Source: Diadema setosum
Taxonomy: Eukaryota > Echinodermata > Echinoidea > Diadematoida > Diadematidae
Assembly (NCBI GenBank): GCA_033980235.1
Contig: CM067070.1
Location: 9,254,195-9,318,194 of the forward strand
Direction: 5' to 3'
DNA length: 64,000 bases
Shown here one piece after another: positions 45,178-56,639 of the stretch; position 1 is the stretch's first letter, and every line of letters starts with the position of its first letter. A program made the position numbers and the translations under genes. Under the pieces are notes generated by a model. It worked only from the letters and a program-made list of their open reading frames with translations. It searched no databases and was not told the origin of the DNA.

Positions 45178-46544
45178 AGAGGACGAAAATTCCTACCACA
45201 TGTACAAACAGGTGCCATTATAAACGAAGAGACTTAATGAACAAAGGACATATACTGACACACAAGGCAATGAATTCAAGATTGTGCATTGAGGGTTAGA
45301 AAACAAAAGGATGAGTTACTGTATTTATATATATATAAAAAAAAAATAACCCTAATCCTGAGTATGTCATCTCCACCACTGTGCACTATATTTCGTAAGT
45401 CTATGGTGCTTGGAGTGTGACCACGAACAATGCATGCACTGACAGAATGAACGGCAATGAATTAGAAGTATTAGAAATAAGTATTACACACGTAGAATTT
45501 GTTGAAGTAACAGCTGAACAAGCTTACTATCCCTTTTATAGGCACACAGCTCTACCATAATATAATGCTAGGGTAATGATAATGGCAGGGCCCTCTGGTA
45601 GAACACTCTCAACACTGAAGAGGCTACCCTGGATAAGGAAGTTTCTGTACGAATTCTTTACTAGGTGATCAGTGAATGATCACGGATCACCTATTGTGTT
45701 TGTACGAATTCTTTTCTTTTAATCTACTCAAATCTTGCGCAGACGTAAACTCGTATTTTTACTATCAACTTCGAGTTTACGTCCTCTCTTTATCATTTCC
45801 TAAGGACGATCAATCTCATGTATCAACGTGATCAGTCATCCGCTGGTGGATGATACTGCCCAGTGCCGTATATAAAGAGTCTGGCCAACTCGGTTTTCAG
45901 CTTATAAATGTGTCTTGAAGCCTGCGATTGGTCAAAAGCTGGTCCCGTGATCTACAGGCGCCATGTCGTTACCAAAGTCAATCACGCGGGCGCGAGCAGA
46001 GCTTACACGCATTGCCCATTGTTCATTACGCGCAGCTACGCGCTAGTATTGCTTGCCTTTGGGAAATCCCCAATATCAGTCATGGTGCAGTGGGGACAAG
46101 TGTCTACTTTATTGAAGTAGAAGGTATATACAAAGACATTTTGATATCTTACTGCGATAAACTGAAGATTCGTCATGCCTTCCTGCGCAGGATTTAGTAT
46201 TTGGAGGGATGAAAAGGAATATATTATGGGGAAAAACATTACTTTACTTTTTCCTGCAATATATAGTAGGCTATGTGTAATGTAATATGGGGAAATATGA
46301 AAAAAACAGAGCATGTAAGTATGCTTAAAATGGCAAGCTGGCAACCGCAAAAATGAAAAAATCTCCCTACTTTGGGAGGGGGGGGGGGGGGATCCCCCCC
46401 CCTCCACCACTCCCCTTGGAAAAAAACTAGATCCGCCCCAGTCACGTTGAAAAATTTTGTTGAAATTGAAGCTTAGCTTCGATGTAGGGAGATATTTCTT
46501 TCTTTCTGCAATTTTCTTTGCAATAACTCGAGAAAGACGGGCCC

Positions 46545-46990
46545 TATCACCCCTGTATTTTGCACATGTTTAATCCATGTTACCTACATCATTTCATAAG
46601 ATAACAACTAGTTCATCAGACACCATCTTGGCAGTGTTTATGTGAATTAGGATCAAAGGTCATAAGCGTTTCATCCTGTATCTTAGTAAATACAAACCCT
46701 ACAGCATTTGTATCACTCCCATATTTTCCACACTTAAAGACCATATGGCAAGAAGCATTTCACCAAAAAACAACTTTTTGGTCAGATGCCATCTGGGCTG
46801 TGCAAAGTGGGGTCAAAATAAAATATATTTCATTCTGCATCTTCGATAGTGTATGCGGTATCACCCCCATACCACACATAGACCATGTTACAAGAATCAC
46901 TTCATAAAATTACTACTTTTTGCTCAGACGCCATCGTGTCTGTGCAAATTAGGGTCAAAAGTCAGAGATACTTTATCCTGTCTCTTGGAG
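46545..46990. repeat. Tandem repeat, ~150-bp unit, three imperfect copies
   Basis: The phrase AGG(G/A)TCAAA…TTTCATCCTG(T/C)(A/C)TCTT recurs at about 46652, 46810 and 46951 (spacing ~158 and ~141). Other unit parts recur too, such as CACCCC(C/T)(A/G)TA, TCATTTCATAA-like and TTTTTG(G/C)TCAGA(T/C)GCCATC. A small satellite or minisatellite. Confidence 0.75.
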
Positions 46991-47119
46991 AATATATGTC
47001 GTATAGGCGCACACGACGCACCATATTTACTCGTCCATGCACCTTAGCTTTGATAACGAGATATCCGTGCGTGCTTTGCAATCTGCGAGATTATTTTCAA
47101 TCATTCGTGAAGCATATAT

Positions 47120-48640
47120 AATATAATATAAACGTTTTCGCAATATTTGGTTTGAACATGCATGATTTTTATCAATCCCAATGTCTTCTTGGATATATCG
47201 TTAGAACAAAAAAAACATGTGGTTAAACAAGCAGTGTTGTATGTTTAGGGCTTTTTATGTTGAAATAATGACAAGGGTTGACTCTTAATCAAAATTATTC
47301 ACCGTATCTGTACATTTACTCGAATGTGTAGTGAGCCTTATTCTACATAGCCTCAGTCTACATATTATGTCCAACGGTCACGATTAACTTCTCAACTCCA
47401 CAGGCTTTATGTTTTACCATGAAGTCTTCTCTTTCTCTTTCTCTCCTTGAATAAATCTCCTGCCTATCACATCAGGTATGTCAGGTAAATTCAGTCTTTT
47501 TATCATGCTTCATTTTTTTTTCTAATAGAATTCACACTACTTTGATTAGTTTATCAAAACAAAAATCCATACATCCATACGTTGAAGATTGAATACAAGA
47601 TACACAAAAAGTGATAAAAACATTGCAAATCATTTTGTTGTCAGGTGTTAAATAGCGTAATATCTTATTTGATTCTTTAAGTTCACTGACAATGAAAATT
47701 TGTGAGTTAATTGAACAATTCAAAATGGTTTAACTTTACTGTTTGTTAAAATCATGTGCTTACATTGCAACATGAAATAAAAATGTCTATATAAATCAAA
47801 TACATGTATTAACAGTTGATTTTAACCTGCATTGCCATCTTTATTGTAATAACATATTATGATAAAACATTCGAACAAATATATTATTTTTTATGGTTAA
47901 AACATTCAAAGCAAGATTGCATTCTAAGATAAGCCAGCTGCTGAATACAATGGTAATCAAAAGAAAAGAATTAATTCTGTGGAATTTGTACTTGCGTCCT
48001 CCCCTAAATCAAAATCGATTGGCACAAAGAAATCATAACTTTTTCACGTGTTCTCTTACAAATGATGAATTAATTAATTTTTAATGAAGACAAAAGATCA
48101 CAATTTTTCAAGAACTGGGCCCCTAGAACCTTTGCGTTTAAACGCAACTCGAATAATCAAACACGAGTCCTCCAAATCGCACGCAACTTTGCGTTTAAAA
48201 GCAAGTCCAATGCTGAAAGGACTTTCGTTTGATTTCACAAGGAAAGTTGCGTTTGATTCGTAATGGTCAATAAAACTGCTGACATTGTAGCAAAAAAAAA
48301 AAAAGCATTGTCACCACCAATATGCTGATGTTTCGTTCAGCAAATCTTTGTTGATATGTGTAAAGTAAAACCATTTGTTAAAACAATGCAGAAATTCATA
48401 TGAAGGTCAGTTCTCATCAACTATGCACAAATGTAGTCCGTTGATAAGTTACACTGTCTGTAACAGTCCCGCAGCGAATGACAATCCCCCATCGTCGTCT
48501 AACGAAGATAGCATTGCATGTATGCACACGCATTTTTGTAATATGCTCCATACTTGTAACTAGGAAGACGTTATAAATAGGAATAACGTGGATGATCAAT
48601 TTGAAGCCTTTCTAGTCAAATAACTTTTGTGATATAATGA
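47120..48640. other. Intronic stretch with no recognisable feature
   Basis: Very AT-rich. TTTGCGTTTAAACGCAA and related words near 48130–48210 form small palindromes. No gene seen. Confidence 0.5.
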
Positions 48641-50240
48641 GCGTTTTCCATTGCAGAGGTGTGTAAACAGATTGAAAATGAAGGATAAACCATGATTTGA
48701 TAGCACACTTCGAATAATGTGTAATAAAATGTATTCATTTTATCGTAAATATCATAGTGTCATCAGCGAACAGAAATCTAAAAAATAAAGGAATATGATA
48801 TAAGGAATTAAGAGGAAGCGTGAATATTATCATCGGAAATTTAACAGTGTGCGTGGGAATTTACAGAAAACGTGGTCTATTATTAATGATGTTATGAATT
48901 AACAAATACAGAGTAATCATATAGATTCACTACATATAAACGGTCATCTTATAGATGATAAAGAGTCCATCGCACAACGTTTTAATGATTATTTTTGTAC
49001 CTTATGTATATAGGCATAATAAGTAGGAATATTATTTCTGATGTATCTAACTCGTCTGCATCTATTTATACTTACCTGCACAAAACGTATAGCCAATCTA
49101 TGTTTTATGAGCCTATTACCACTGCTGAAATATTAACCACTGTAAATGATCTGAAAGTAAACAAAAGCCCTGGCGATGATGATACTCATGTCAATGTATT
49201 TAAGGAATCATAGCCTACTTATTAGTAAATTGGAATATTATTGAATAAGAGGTTGTAAGAGTTAATTTTATCTGATCGTTCACAATATACGATTGTAAAT
49301 GTGACCGTGCATCACAAAACAAACAAAAAGTCGCACCCCTTGATTTTACATGAGGACTCAAAAAAGGTGAAACGGGTCAACCAAGTCATAATTTAGTTTT
49401 TCATATTTTCTTAAAGAGCTACCCTTCTTCTACATTATTCTTAAGTTTGGGATCATAAAATGAACGGAAAAGTGCATTTTCAGTAGTTTTTCTACAACCC
49501 CTTTTTGTAGAGTAGTGAGATCATGTATGTCTTAGCGGCCCCTTTTCATTTCGTAATAACCCTGTGCACACTCTTCATTTTCAAGTCTGATAGCTTTTGA
49601 AGGGATAACGCTACTACTTTGAAAGTTGGCATTAATCATGGACAGAATGTGTTAATAGAGCATGCTTAATTTCTTAATCTGATTATCTCTTCAGTGTTGT
49701 TGCTCCAGTGGTTTACATCCTCTATTTTGTCCCATTCATCGCACAGCTACTAGTAGTACGGTTTGGTAAAGATTAGTAAGCGCTTGAATAGACAGATAGA
49801 CCCTGTACTTCAGAGCCTCTTTTCTCGGTTCACACTTTTCCAAAGTGTGCGCTTTCTTTTCAATATTTAGAGCTAGAGAGTCCATATATTGAGAGTCCAT
49901 TTGAATTGAGTTATACATCATATTAAAGCTTAGAGTCTGTTCTTTCAGAATCTATCCTTAACTAAAAATCCATGCCTGGCGACTTTTTGTTTGTTTTGTG
50001 ATGCATGGTCGCAAATAATATAAAATCAGATTTGTGTTATGTGAAAACAGGCGTTCCACAAGGCTCTGTACTAGGTCCCCTCCTTTTTTTCCTTGTTTTA
50101 TTTGTTAATGATCTGCAATTTGTAAGTCCTACTTTGTTCTCTATATTATATTATTATATTATTGACCAGTTTTTTGTACATGGCAAAATCAACTTCGCTC
50201 ATGTGTTTTCTCATTTGAACACGCATGCATCGCTCCAATA
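48640..50240 (+). mobile_element. Decayed LINE, linker and RT core, split by a TIR element
   Basis: Upstream frames read the endonuclease–RT linker (INGHLIDDKESIAQRFNDYF) and the RT start (TTVNDLKVNKSPGDDD). After the interruption at 49301–50012 the same protein resumes with the box TGVPQGSVLGPLLF and VNDL. Several stops and an internal deletion show it is dead. The insertion point lies within a YLSDR…TIVN–NNIKSD block. Confidence 0.8.
49301..50012. mobile_element. 712-bp TIR element, copy 1 (inside the LINE)
   Basis: The ends are 34-bp imperfect inverted repeats beginning GTGACCGTGCATCACAAAAC and continuing to AAAGTCGC, with two mismatches between ends. AAAT flanks both sides (49297–49300 and 50013–50016). 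Removing the element and one AAAT rejoins the LINE frame exactly. No ORF. The 4-bp duplication and GTGACC termini limit the superfamily, but I do not assign one. Confidence 0.9.
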
Positions 50241-50560
50241 ATGTAGGTCCTACATTCTATTTCATTTGTACCATGACATAATTGCGATTGACAACTGAAC
50301 AGGTGTTGTGCGGCTTCCATAACCCCGCCCAAATAAAGAAGTGTCTAAGCAAGTGTTAAGCACATTTGAGCAATAATGTTGAGGGCGTGAGAAACTATTT
50401 TGAGATTAGGCATTATTGTACAGTTGTATGACTCATTTTTTGGTTGTAAAACATTATTAGTAGCATTATCAGTGAGAGCATTCGTAACCTTATTGTTCCA
50501 TGTGATGTTTGCTATTTCAAAAATTGATGGTTGTTTATATGAAATATAGAGACATAGGGT

Positions 50561-50638
50561 GATTTCAAGTTCGGTGACAGTGCTAGTGCTAGTGCTATCT
50601 CAGCACTAGCACCGACGATAAAACCGAACTTGAAATCA
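50561..50638. repeat. Small foldback GATTTCAAGTTCGGT…ACCGAACTTGAAATC
   Basis: A perfect 15–16-base inverted pair around CAGTGCTAGTGCTAGTGCTA-like text. Probably a miniature element. Confidence 0.65.
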
Positions 50639-50754
50639 GGTGGTGTTGGGAGGTTGACCTCAAAATTATGACGTATTTCTGGAGGTTGGTGTTGGGCCCG
50701 GTGTGGTAGGCGACAATATTCGTCAGGAGAAATAATCCGGGGAATCAAATCTCC

Positions 50755-51050
50755 GCGTCCGATTTTAGGATGTTATGTCTTAGGACCGAATATCCTGTTC
50801 GCAAGGACCAAATCGCCGCTGGGGGGGGGGGGGGGGGGGATCGTCAGGTTAATACGAAAGAGCCTTTTCGGGAGGACCAAATCGCCGCCGAGGGAAGACT
50901 GAATCGGCGGGTTTGTAAGAACAAGCCTATTCGGGAGTATCAATTCACCGCTGAGGGGGGGGGGGGGGGGGACCGAATCAGCGGGTTAATACAAAAAAAA
51001 ACAAAAAAAACAAAACAAAACAAAACAAAAAACCACCCGTTCAGGATGAT
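50755..51050. repeat. Degenerate tandem repeat with AGGACCAAATCGCCGC and long G-runs
   Basis: Three to four units of GGGAGGACCAAATCGCCGCT-type text, two followed by poly-G of 19 (50821–50839) and 17 (50955–50971). An A/C-rich AAAACAAAAC run closes the array. Confidence 0.65.
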
Positions 51051-51526
51051 GAATTCTTCCCTGAGGTGTTAGATTGTTTGATTTGCTTAATGGCATATTT
51101 AGTCAAGAGCTTTTTCTGACGTAGAAGACATTTTATGCTCTTTTTCGCTCAATCTCACTCTCAATGTTTTTCGGAAAAAATTGGAATTTCAAAATGTCAT
51201 ATCTTCCTTATTTCTTATCCAACTTCGTCATTTTTGTATCGTATTGTAGAGAATATTTTTCTCTTCCTTTTGAAGATTATGTATTTTGAGGGTGGGTTTC
51301 TTCCGTAATCTTTGCCTAATCAGTCCCTACTTCTTTTCAGTCTCTCACACAGAACTAAAACCTAGACCCCCAATGGCACAGTAATAAATGTACTGGTACT
51401 TCAAAATCCTACTGCTATATAGGCATGAAAAAAAGGACCATTTCCCAAGCCAGTGCACTATATGGTACTAGGTGTTACAAAAAACATTTCCCACTTTTGA
51501 TCTTTAATAATTCAAAAATTATATAT

Positions 51527-52238
51527 GTGAACCTGCACCACTAAACCAACAAAAAGTCGCCAGACATAGATTTCTAGTTAAGGGTAGAGTCTGAAAGAGC
51601 AGAGTCTAACATGTCTAAGCTTTAAAATGATGTATAACTCAATTCAAATGGATTCTCCTAACCTATATAAATATTGGAAAGAAAGCCCACACTCTGGAAA
51701 AGTTTGAACTGAGAAAAGAGGCTCTGAAGAGGGTCTATTCAAGCGCTTAATCTTTACTCAGCCGTGCTACCTGTGCCATGAATGGGACAAAAAACATGAT
51801 GTTAACCACTGTAACAACAACAATGAAGGAATTATCAAATTAAGCTGAAATTAAGCATGATCTATTAGCACATTCTGCCCATGATAAATGCCAAATCTTA
51901 AAGCAGTAGCATCATCCTAAAAGTTATTAGACTTGAAAGTGAAGAGTGTGCAAATGATTTTCAAGAAATGAAAAGGGGCCTCTAAGAAAAACCTGATCAC
52001 ACTACTTGATCAAAAAAAAAAAAAAAAAAAGGGGGGGGGGGTTGTAGAAAAACTGCTGAAATCCCACTTTCCCGTTCAATTTATGATCCCAAACTCGAGG
52101 ATAATGTAGAGGAAGAATAGCTCTTTCAGAAAATATGGAAAACTCAAAATTGACTTGGTTGACCAATTTCACCTTTTTTGAGTCCTCACGTAAAATCAAG
52201 GGGTGCGACTTTTTGTTTGTTTTGTGATATACGGTCAC
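51527..52238. mobile_element. 712-bp TIR element, copy 2 (opposite orientation)
   Basis: Same termini as copy 1 (GTGAACCTGCACCACTAAAC at left; the right end inverts to GTGACCGTATATCACAAAAC). Same length, 712 bp, and the same internal text in reverse. ATAT flanks both sides (51523–51526, 52239–52242), so a 4-bp target duplication is seen twice independently. Confidence 0.9.
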
Positions 52239-52242
52239 ATAT

Positions 52243-54100
52243 CAGATAAGACTGACATTATATGAGCAATAGCTGAATAGTGTACAATTTTGCTGGAGGT
52301 AATTTAAAATTGATGGCATATATAAGTTTCATTAAATTCAAGATTTATTTCTAAGTTGGGTTTCAGATTTTGCTCTGTTTTCAACCCTCCGTACAATGTA
52401 CAAAATGTTAGTTTTTTGAGTCTTTTGTTGTTGTTTAGTTTGTGTATTGGAGTGTGTGGTTAAAACCCTGACAATGGTCCTGAACAATGGCCAGGATTGG
52501 AATGCTCTATTACATATTCTTGGGAAATCCCACTATCACAGCTAGTCTTTATTCATCTTGAGATGCAGTGTATGTAAGCACATGAAAACATGTGCTTATT
52601 TTTTTCTCAAGTGCATGCATTTTACCCTTTACCATGAATTCAGACTATCAGTGCCAAGGGCAACCCATAATGAATAACTTAACAAAGCATTCATGTGCCA
52701 TTCCAGATGCCTAGTCAGCAGAGCTCTGAAAAGGTGATATTTGTGGTATTCATGTCTGTTGTTCAGGGTCATTGTAAAGCACACACTCACATACACATCA
52801 TTGGTTCTTGTGTAAAGTCTAATTTTTTACAGAGGGTTCAAATTTGACCAAAATCTGGAACTTAACTTCAAAATTAATCATGGATTTAACGAAACTGATT
52901 CATGCTCTCATATTCAACTCACCTCCAACTGAATTGTACACTATTTAGCTATTACTCATACAGTATGAATGACAATGTTATCTGATGAACAGTATTCTAA
53001 CTATCAAGGACCAAAAGTGGGAATGGTTTTTGTAACACCTAGTATAAACCGTTTAAGTGTATACATTCACTGCAAGGTACATTCACATTCCATACCTGAT
53101 TATAGGTCTGTATAATTATGCTACAAACAAGACATCATGAAAACCCATATACAATTTATCTATTATACTTTATCATGTGCAATAAACCAACACCAGTACA
53201 TTCATCCACCACTCAGAGTTAACATAGTAACAGCACTCTCAAGCTCATCATGTCCTGTATAGTCACCAAGCCATACAGTACGTTCTGACTGAAATGTTCT
53301 GTCCAAATCTCTTTTATTCTTAAAATGAGTATATGTGAGTGTATTATCAACTATACATGTATCAATGGTAAATGAATAACACTCCCTATTGCACCAAGAT
53401 TACAAAGTTATGAATTCTTAAACAAGACCAGACTTACCTAGGATGATGAAAGGATGAGAAGAAACAAGTAGTTGGTTGTGGTATAGCAGCGTATATGCAT
53501 GGAATGGCATACAAGCTGCTAACTTCCTGTTACTGCTTCTACTCACCCAAACTACAGGGAGCCGCCCAAACTCCCTGGACTCTTCTATTCTCCAATAGGG
53601 AGGGATCATGAAATCTGGGGAGGTGCATTGTACTCCACCGAATGATGGAGCCTCTTAGTGTGTGCAGCAAGCATGTATTATTACCCTTTAAGTAAATAAA
53701 TGAAACAGAGGGGGGGGGGGGGGGAATTCGGTCTTATTCACAGGATCACACTACGAAACGGGGGAAGTTGCATACAGTCACGTGACAGTAAACTGTACAG
53801 TATTCCACAATAGAATGGCGGAATCATGAAAGAATCTTAAAGTGCTGGTACTGCAGAATTCCGTTTTTGGTCTGCATCGTAACTGTTAAAATTTGCGCAT
53901 CCTTTTGCTCTATACGGAACATAATGTTTTCATCAGAAGTAAAATGACTCAGGGTAGGTTTAGAGGTCCCATTTCAATTATCATCAATATGATGAGACTG
54001 CTAGATGAATTTAGATGGCATTCAATTCATTTCATTGTAAAAATCATGTAAGACCAGAATTAGATAAACGCGTCCTCAGTCCGGATGAAGGACAACATGT
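52243..54100. other. Intronic stretch with one possible exon border
   Basis: Mostly featureless. On the minus strand CCTAG|GTAAGT (donor GT at 53437–53436) is a strong 5' splice site after ~170 bp of less AT-rich sequence. It could end a 5' exon of the SLC35A4-like gene, 9.5 kb upstream of exon A. No start codon works in the needed phase, so at most it would be non-coding. Confidence 0.25.
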
Positions 54101-54109
54101 GTTACAATT

Positions 54110-54560
54110 CTTCTTCTTCTTCTTCTGATTAAGTCTGCCTCCTTCAATAGCCTGAAGATTCTTGCAGACTGGTGCTATTTACATTATAATACAATTTATT
54201 TACAGATATTTACAAGCACATAGAAAATTTGACGAAAATACTAGCCACTGTGATCAACCGTTAGACGGTTTCGAAAATGATCCCACAGATGGCGCTGAAA
54301 CAATTTCTGACGACAGGGAATTCCAGTTCCTTACAGTTCTTGGGAAGAACGAATGGCGATGCGATTCAGTTCTCGAATATGGTACCTGATAGGAGTGTGG
54401 TTGCGAGGCTCTCGTTAACTGAGTAGCCTGTTTGATGATATAGTCCTGTGCTGAAAGAGGAGTGAGATTATTGTGTATTTTGTACATCATAATTAGCCTG
54501 TCATTTTCTCTGCGCTGTTCCAGAGTGGTCCAATTAATTTCTTGTAGCATTTTGGTGACA
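54110..54560 (-). mobile_element. LINE fragment, ORF2 C-terminus and 3' end
   Basis: The minus frame reads QRRENDRLIMMYKIHNNL, then TRASQPHSYQVPYSRTESHR and HSFFPRTVRNWNSLSSEI. This SFFPRT(V/I)RxWNSLP block is the well-known end of ORF2 in one group of animal LINEs. The 3' end is a GAA tail (TTCTTCTTCTTCTTCT on plus, about 54110–54126). A second copy of the 3' part is at 12150–12330. Confidence 0.8.
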
Positions 54561-55040
54561 CTCGAGGTGTTATGGTAGCGATTTAAAGTGAATCGCGCAG
54601 CTCTTCACTGGACCATTTCCACTTGGTGGATTAGGTATACTAGGTAATTTGCGTACTTGCTTCAGGGGGCAAATCATTATATAATATTAAATGAGTTAGT
54701 CAAATACAGGTTAGTGATTGGCTAAAGACAGTCACGTGATGGAGGTACATTCGTTATCTTCGCCCATGGGCGAACATTCTTGTTATGTTCTCCCATGGGA
54801 AAACATTTTCACGTAACAAATACCCGCGCGCACAGTGAATTTGGCTCTGCGCGAGCTAGCGCGATCGAGTGCGTTGTGCGCGTGCTGGACCTTTACCAAC
54901 CTTTACGCTAAGCGTACCATGATATCAATAAGGTACGGTGTACGGTTTGATGCGCCACTTTCAGAGCGTAGGTATTTGACTAACCCATATAACAGATGAT
55001 GACTTTTGTTGTCGGGAACATACCAAACGTTCGACCCTCA

Positions 55041-55258
55041 GGCCCGAATTCACGAAGGTGGTCTAAATTTAAACCATGGTTTATGTATATTTCTTCTGCG
55101 TAGATATGATTGACAGAATTCGTACGCTAACAGGCATCCAGTAAAAAAACGTGCATTGATGCGCGCATGTATTGGTACGCCTATTTAACGCTTATTTTAG
55201 ACCATGGTCTAAATTTGTACCATGGTCTAAGTTTAAACCACCTTCGTGAATTCGGGCC
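55041..55258. mobile_element. Foldback element, shorter relative of 42727–43052
   Basis: Ends GGCCCGAATTCACGAAGGTG / CACCTTCGTGAATTCGGGCC are identical to the other copy and inner AAACCATGGT words are shared. The centre is different. No clear target duplication. Further inverted pairs flank it (54995–55035 with 55355–55400), so it may sit in a larger palindrome. Confidence 0.75.
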
Positions 55259-55261
55259 ATA

Positions 55262-55352
55262 GGGTTTGAAATGCTCTTTCGGAAGGCTATAATATGTCCT
55301 TCGACTTCTTCTCGGGACTTATAACCTCCCTCAATAGCATTTCAAACCCTTC
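55262..55352. repeat. Small palindrome GGGTTTGAAATGCT…AGCATTTCAAACCC
   Basis: A perfect inverted pair ~60 bp apart, adjacent to the foldback element. Confidence 0.6.
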
Positions 55353-56065
55353 GGGTGGAACATTCGGTATGTTCCCTTCCCCGCCAGTCATCATCTATAT
55401 ACTGTTTGAGTCCTGTAAGCAAAATTGTGTTTCGAACGAAAACTGCTCAAGTATGTGGAAGGTGCATGACCACTCTGCCGAGTGAGATACGCATGAACCA
55501 AATGGTTTCTTTTTAACACGCATTATGTTGAAATGTCGATGGTAATAAAAGCATCGTGACAGGAAATGTAAATAGTGTGTTCGAATGCTTCAATGTTTAC
55601 TGCTAAACTTATCTATTTCTGGTAGGGGAAAAAAAAAGAATGGGAATTCACGATTGATGGGAGACGTTTGAAGGGTGACAATGGGGAGGAAAGTTCTCGC
55701 TCTGTGTCGCAATGTGTGTCTAAGGTGGAGGTGAGGTGGGTGGAACTTACAAAGACTCGCGCTCCAATTACTATGTTCTATTCTCTTCTTCATGCCATCG
55801 AGATATCTGGAAAGCATTTAATTGGTTTTCATCAGTCGACCATGTATTCGGTCCGTGGCAGCCTGGTACTCTGTACCTCGTTCAACCTTATACATTGTCA
55901 TTACCACAGACTCTCGATATGGATAACATAACATGCAAAGGGATAAAAGTAGATGGGTCAGAATTTTGAACGATGTACAATTGGGTCAAAACAGTACCAA
56001 ATTCAAAAAAGTAGGAATTACTCAAAATCGTTTATCTTACCTGAAAGATTATAGCTCAAGCTTTA

Positions 56066-56628
56066 AAGGGAACCCAAACCCAAAGAGCAATGTGGGCTGC
56101 GTGAAAGCAGCAACATTAGTAGAACACATCAGTGAAAGTTTGAGGAAAATCGGACATTCGATGCAAAAGTTATGAATTTTTAAAGTTTTAGTATTGGAAC
56201 TGCTGGATGAGGAGACTACTAGAGGTTATGACGTATGAGTGAACAACAATATAAAGAAAATATAAACGGAAGTGGAATTCTAAAAATTAATTTTCATGAA
56301 AATTGCACATTCCATCAACTTGATACTGACATAATATAGTAGCAATTATTCTCCCTTCCTTCTAAAAGCGGTTAGTCAAGTGCTCTTTCATTATGCTGGA
56401 AAAGTGAATTTTTGTGGAATTCCGATTATATTTTCTTCATATTCTTGTCCACTCATAAGTCATAACCTCTAGTGTCTCCTCATCCAGCGGTCCCAACACC
56501 AAAACTATAAAAATTCATAACTTTTGCATCGATTGTCCGATTTTCCTCAAACTTTCACTGATGTGTTCTACTAATGTTGCTGCTTTCAATCAATCCACAT
56601 TGCTCTTTGGGTTTGGGTTCCCTTTATG
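56066..56628. mobile_element. 563-bp foldback MITE
   Basis: The left end TAAAGGGAACCCAAACCCAA inverts at the right as TTGGGTTTGGGTTCCCTTTA. The arms pair for ~200 bp (including CATCAGTGAAAGTTTGAGGA / TCCTCAAACTTTCACTGATG and AGAGGTTATGAC / GTCATAACCTCT). No coding content. The TAAAGGG start resembles family A but the rest differs. Confidence 0.85.
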
Positions 56629-56639
56629 AACCCAATTAT

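Noticed and set aside
49060..49090. Minus-strand donor TTTGTGCAG|GTAAGT
   Set aside because: It lies within a recognisable plus-strand LINE coding segment; a chance splice-like word.
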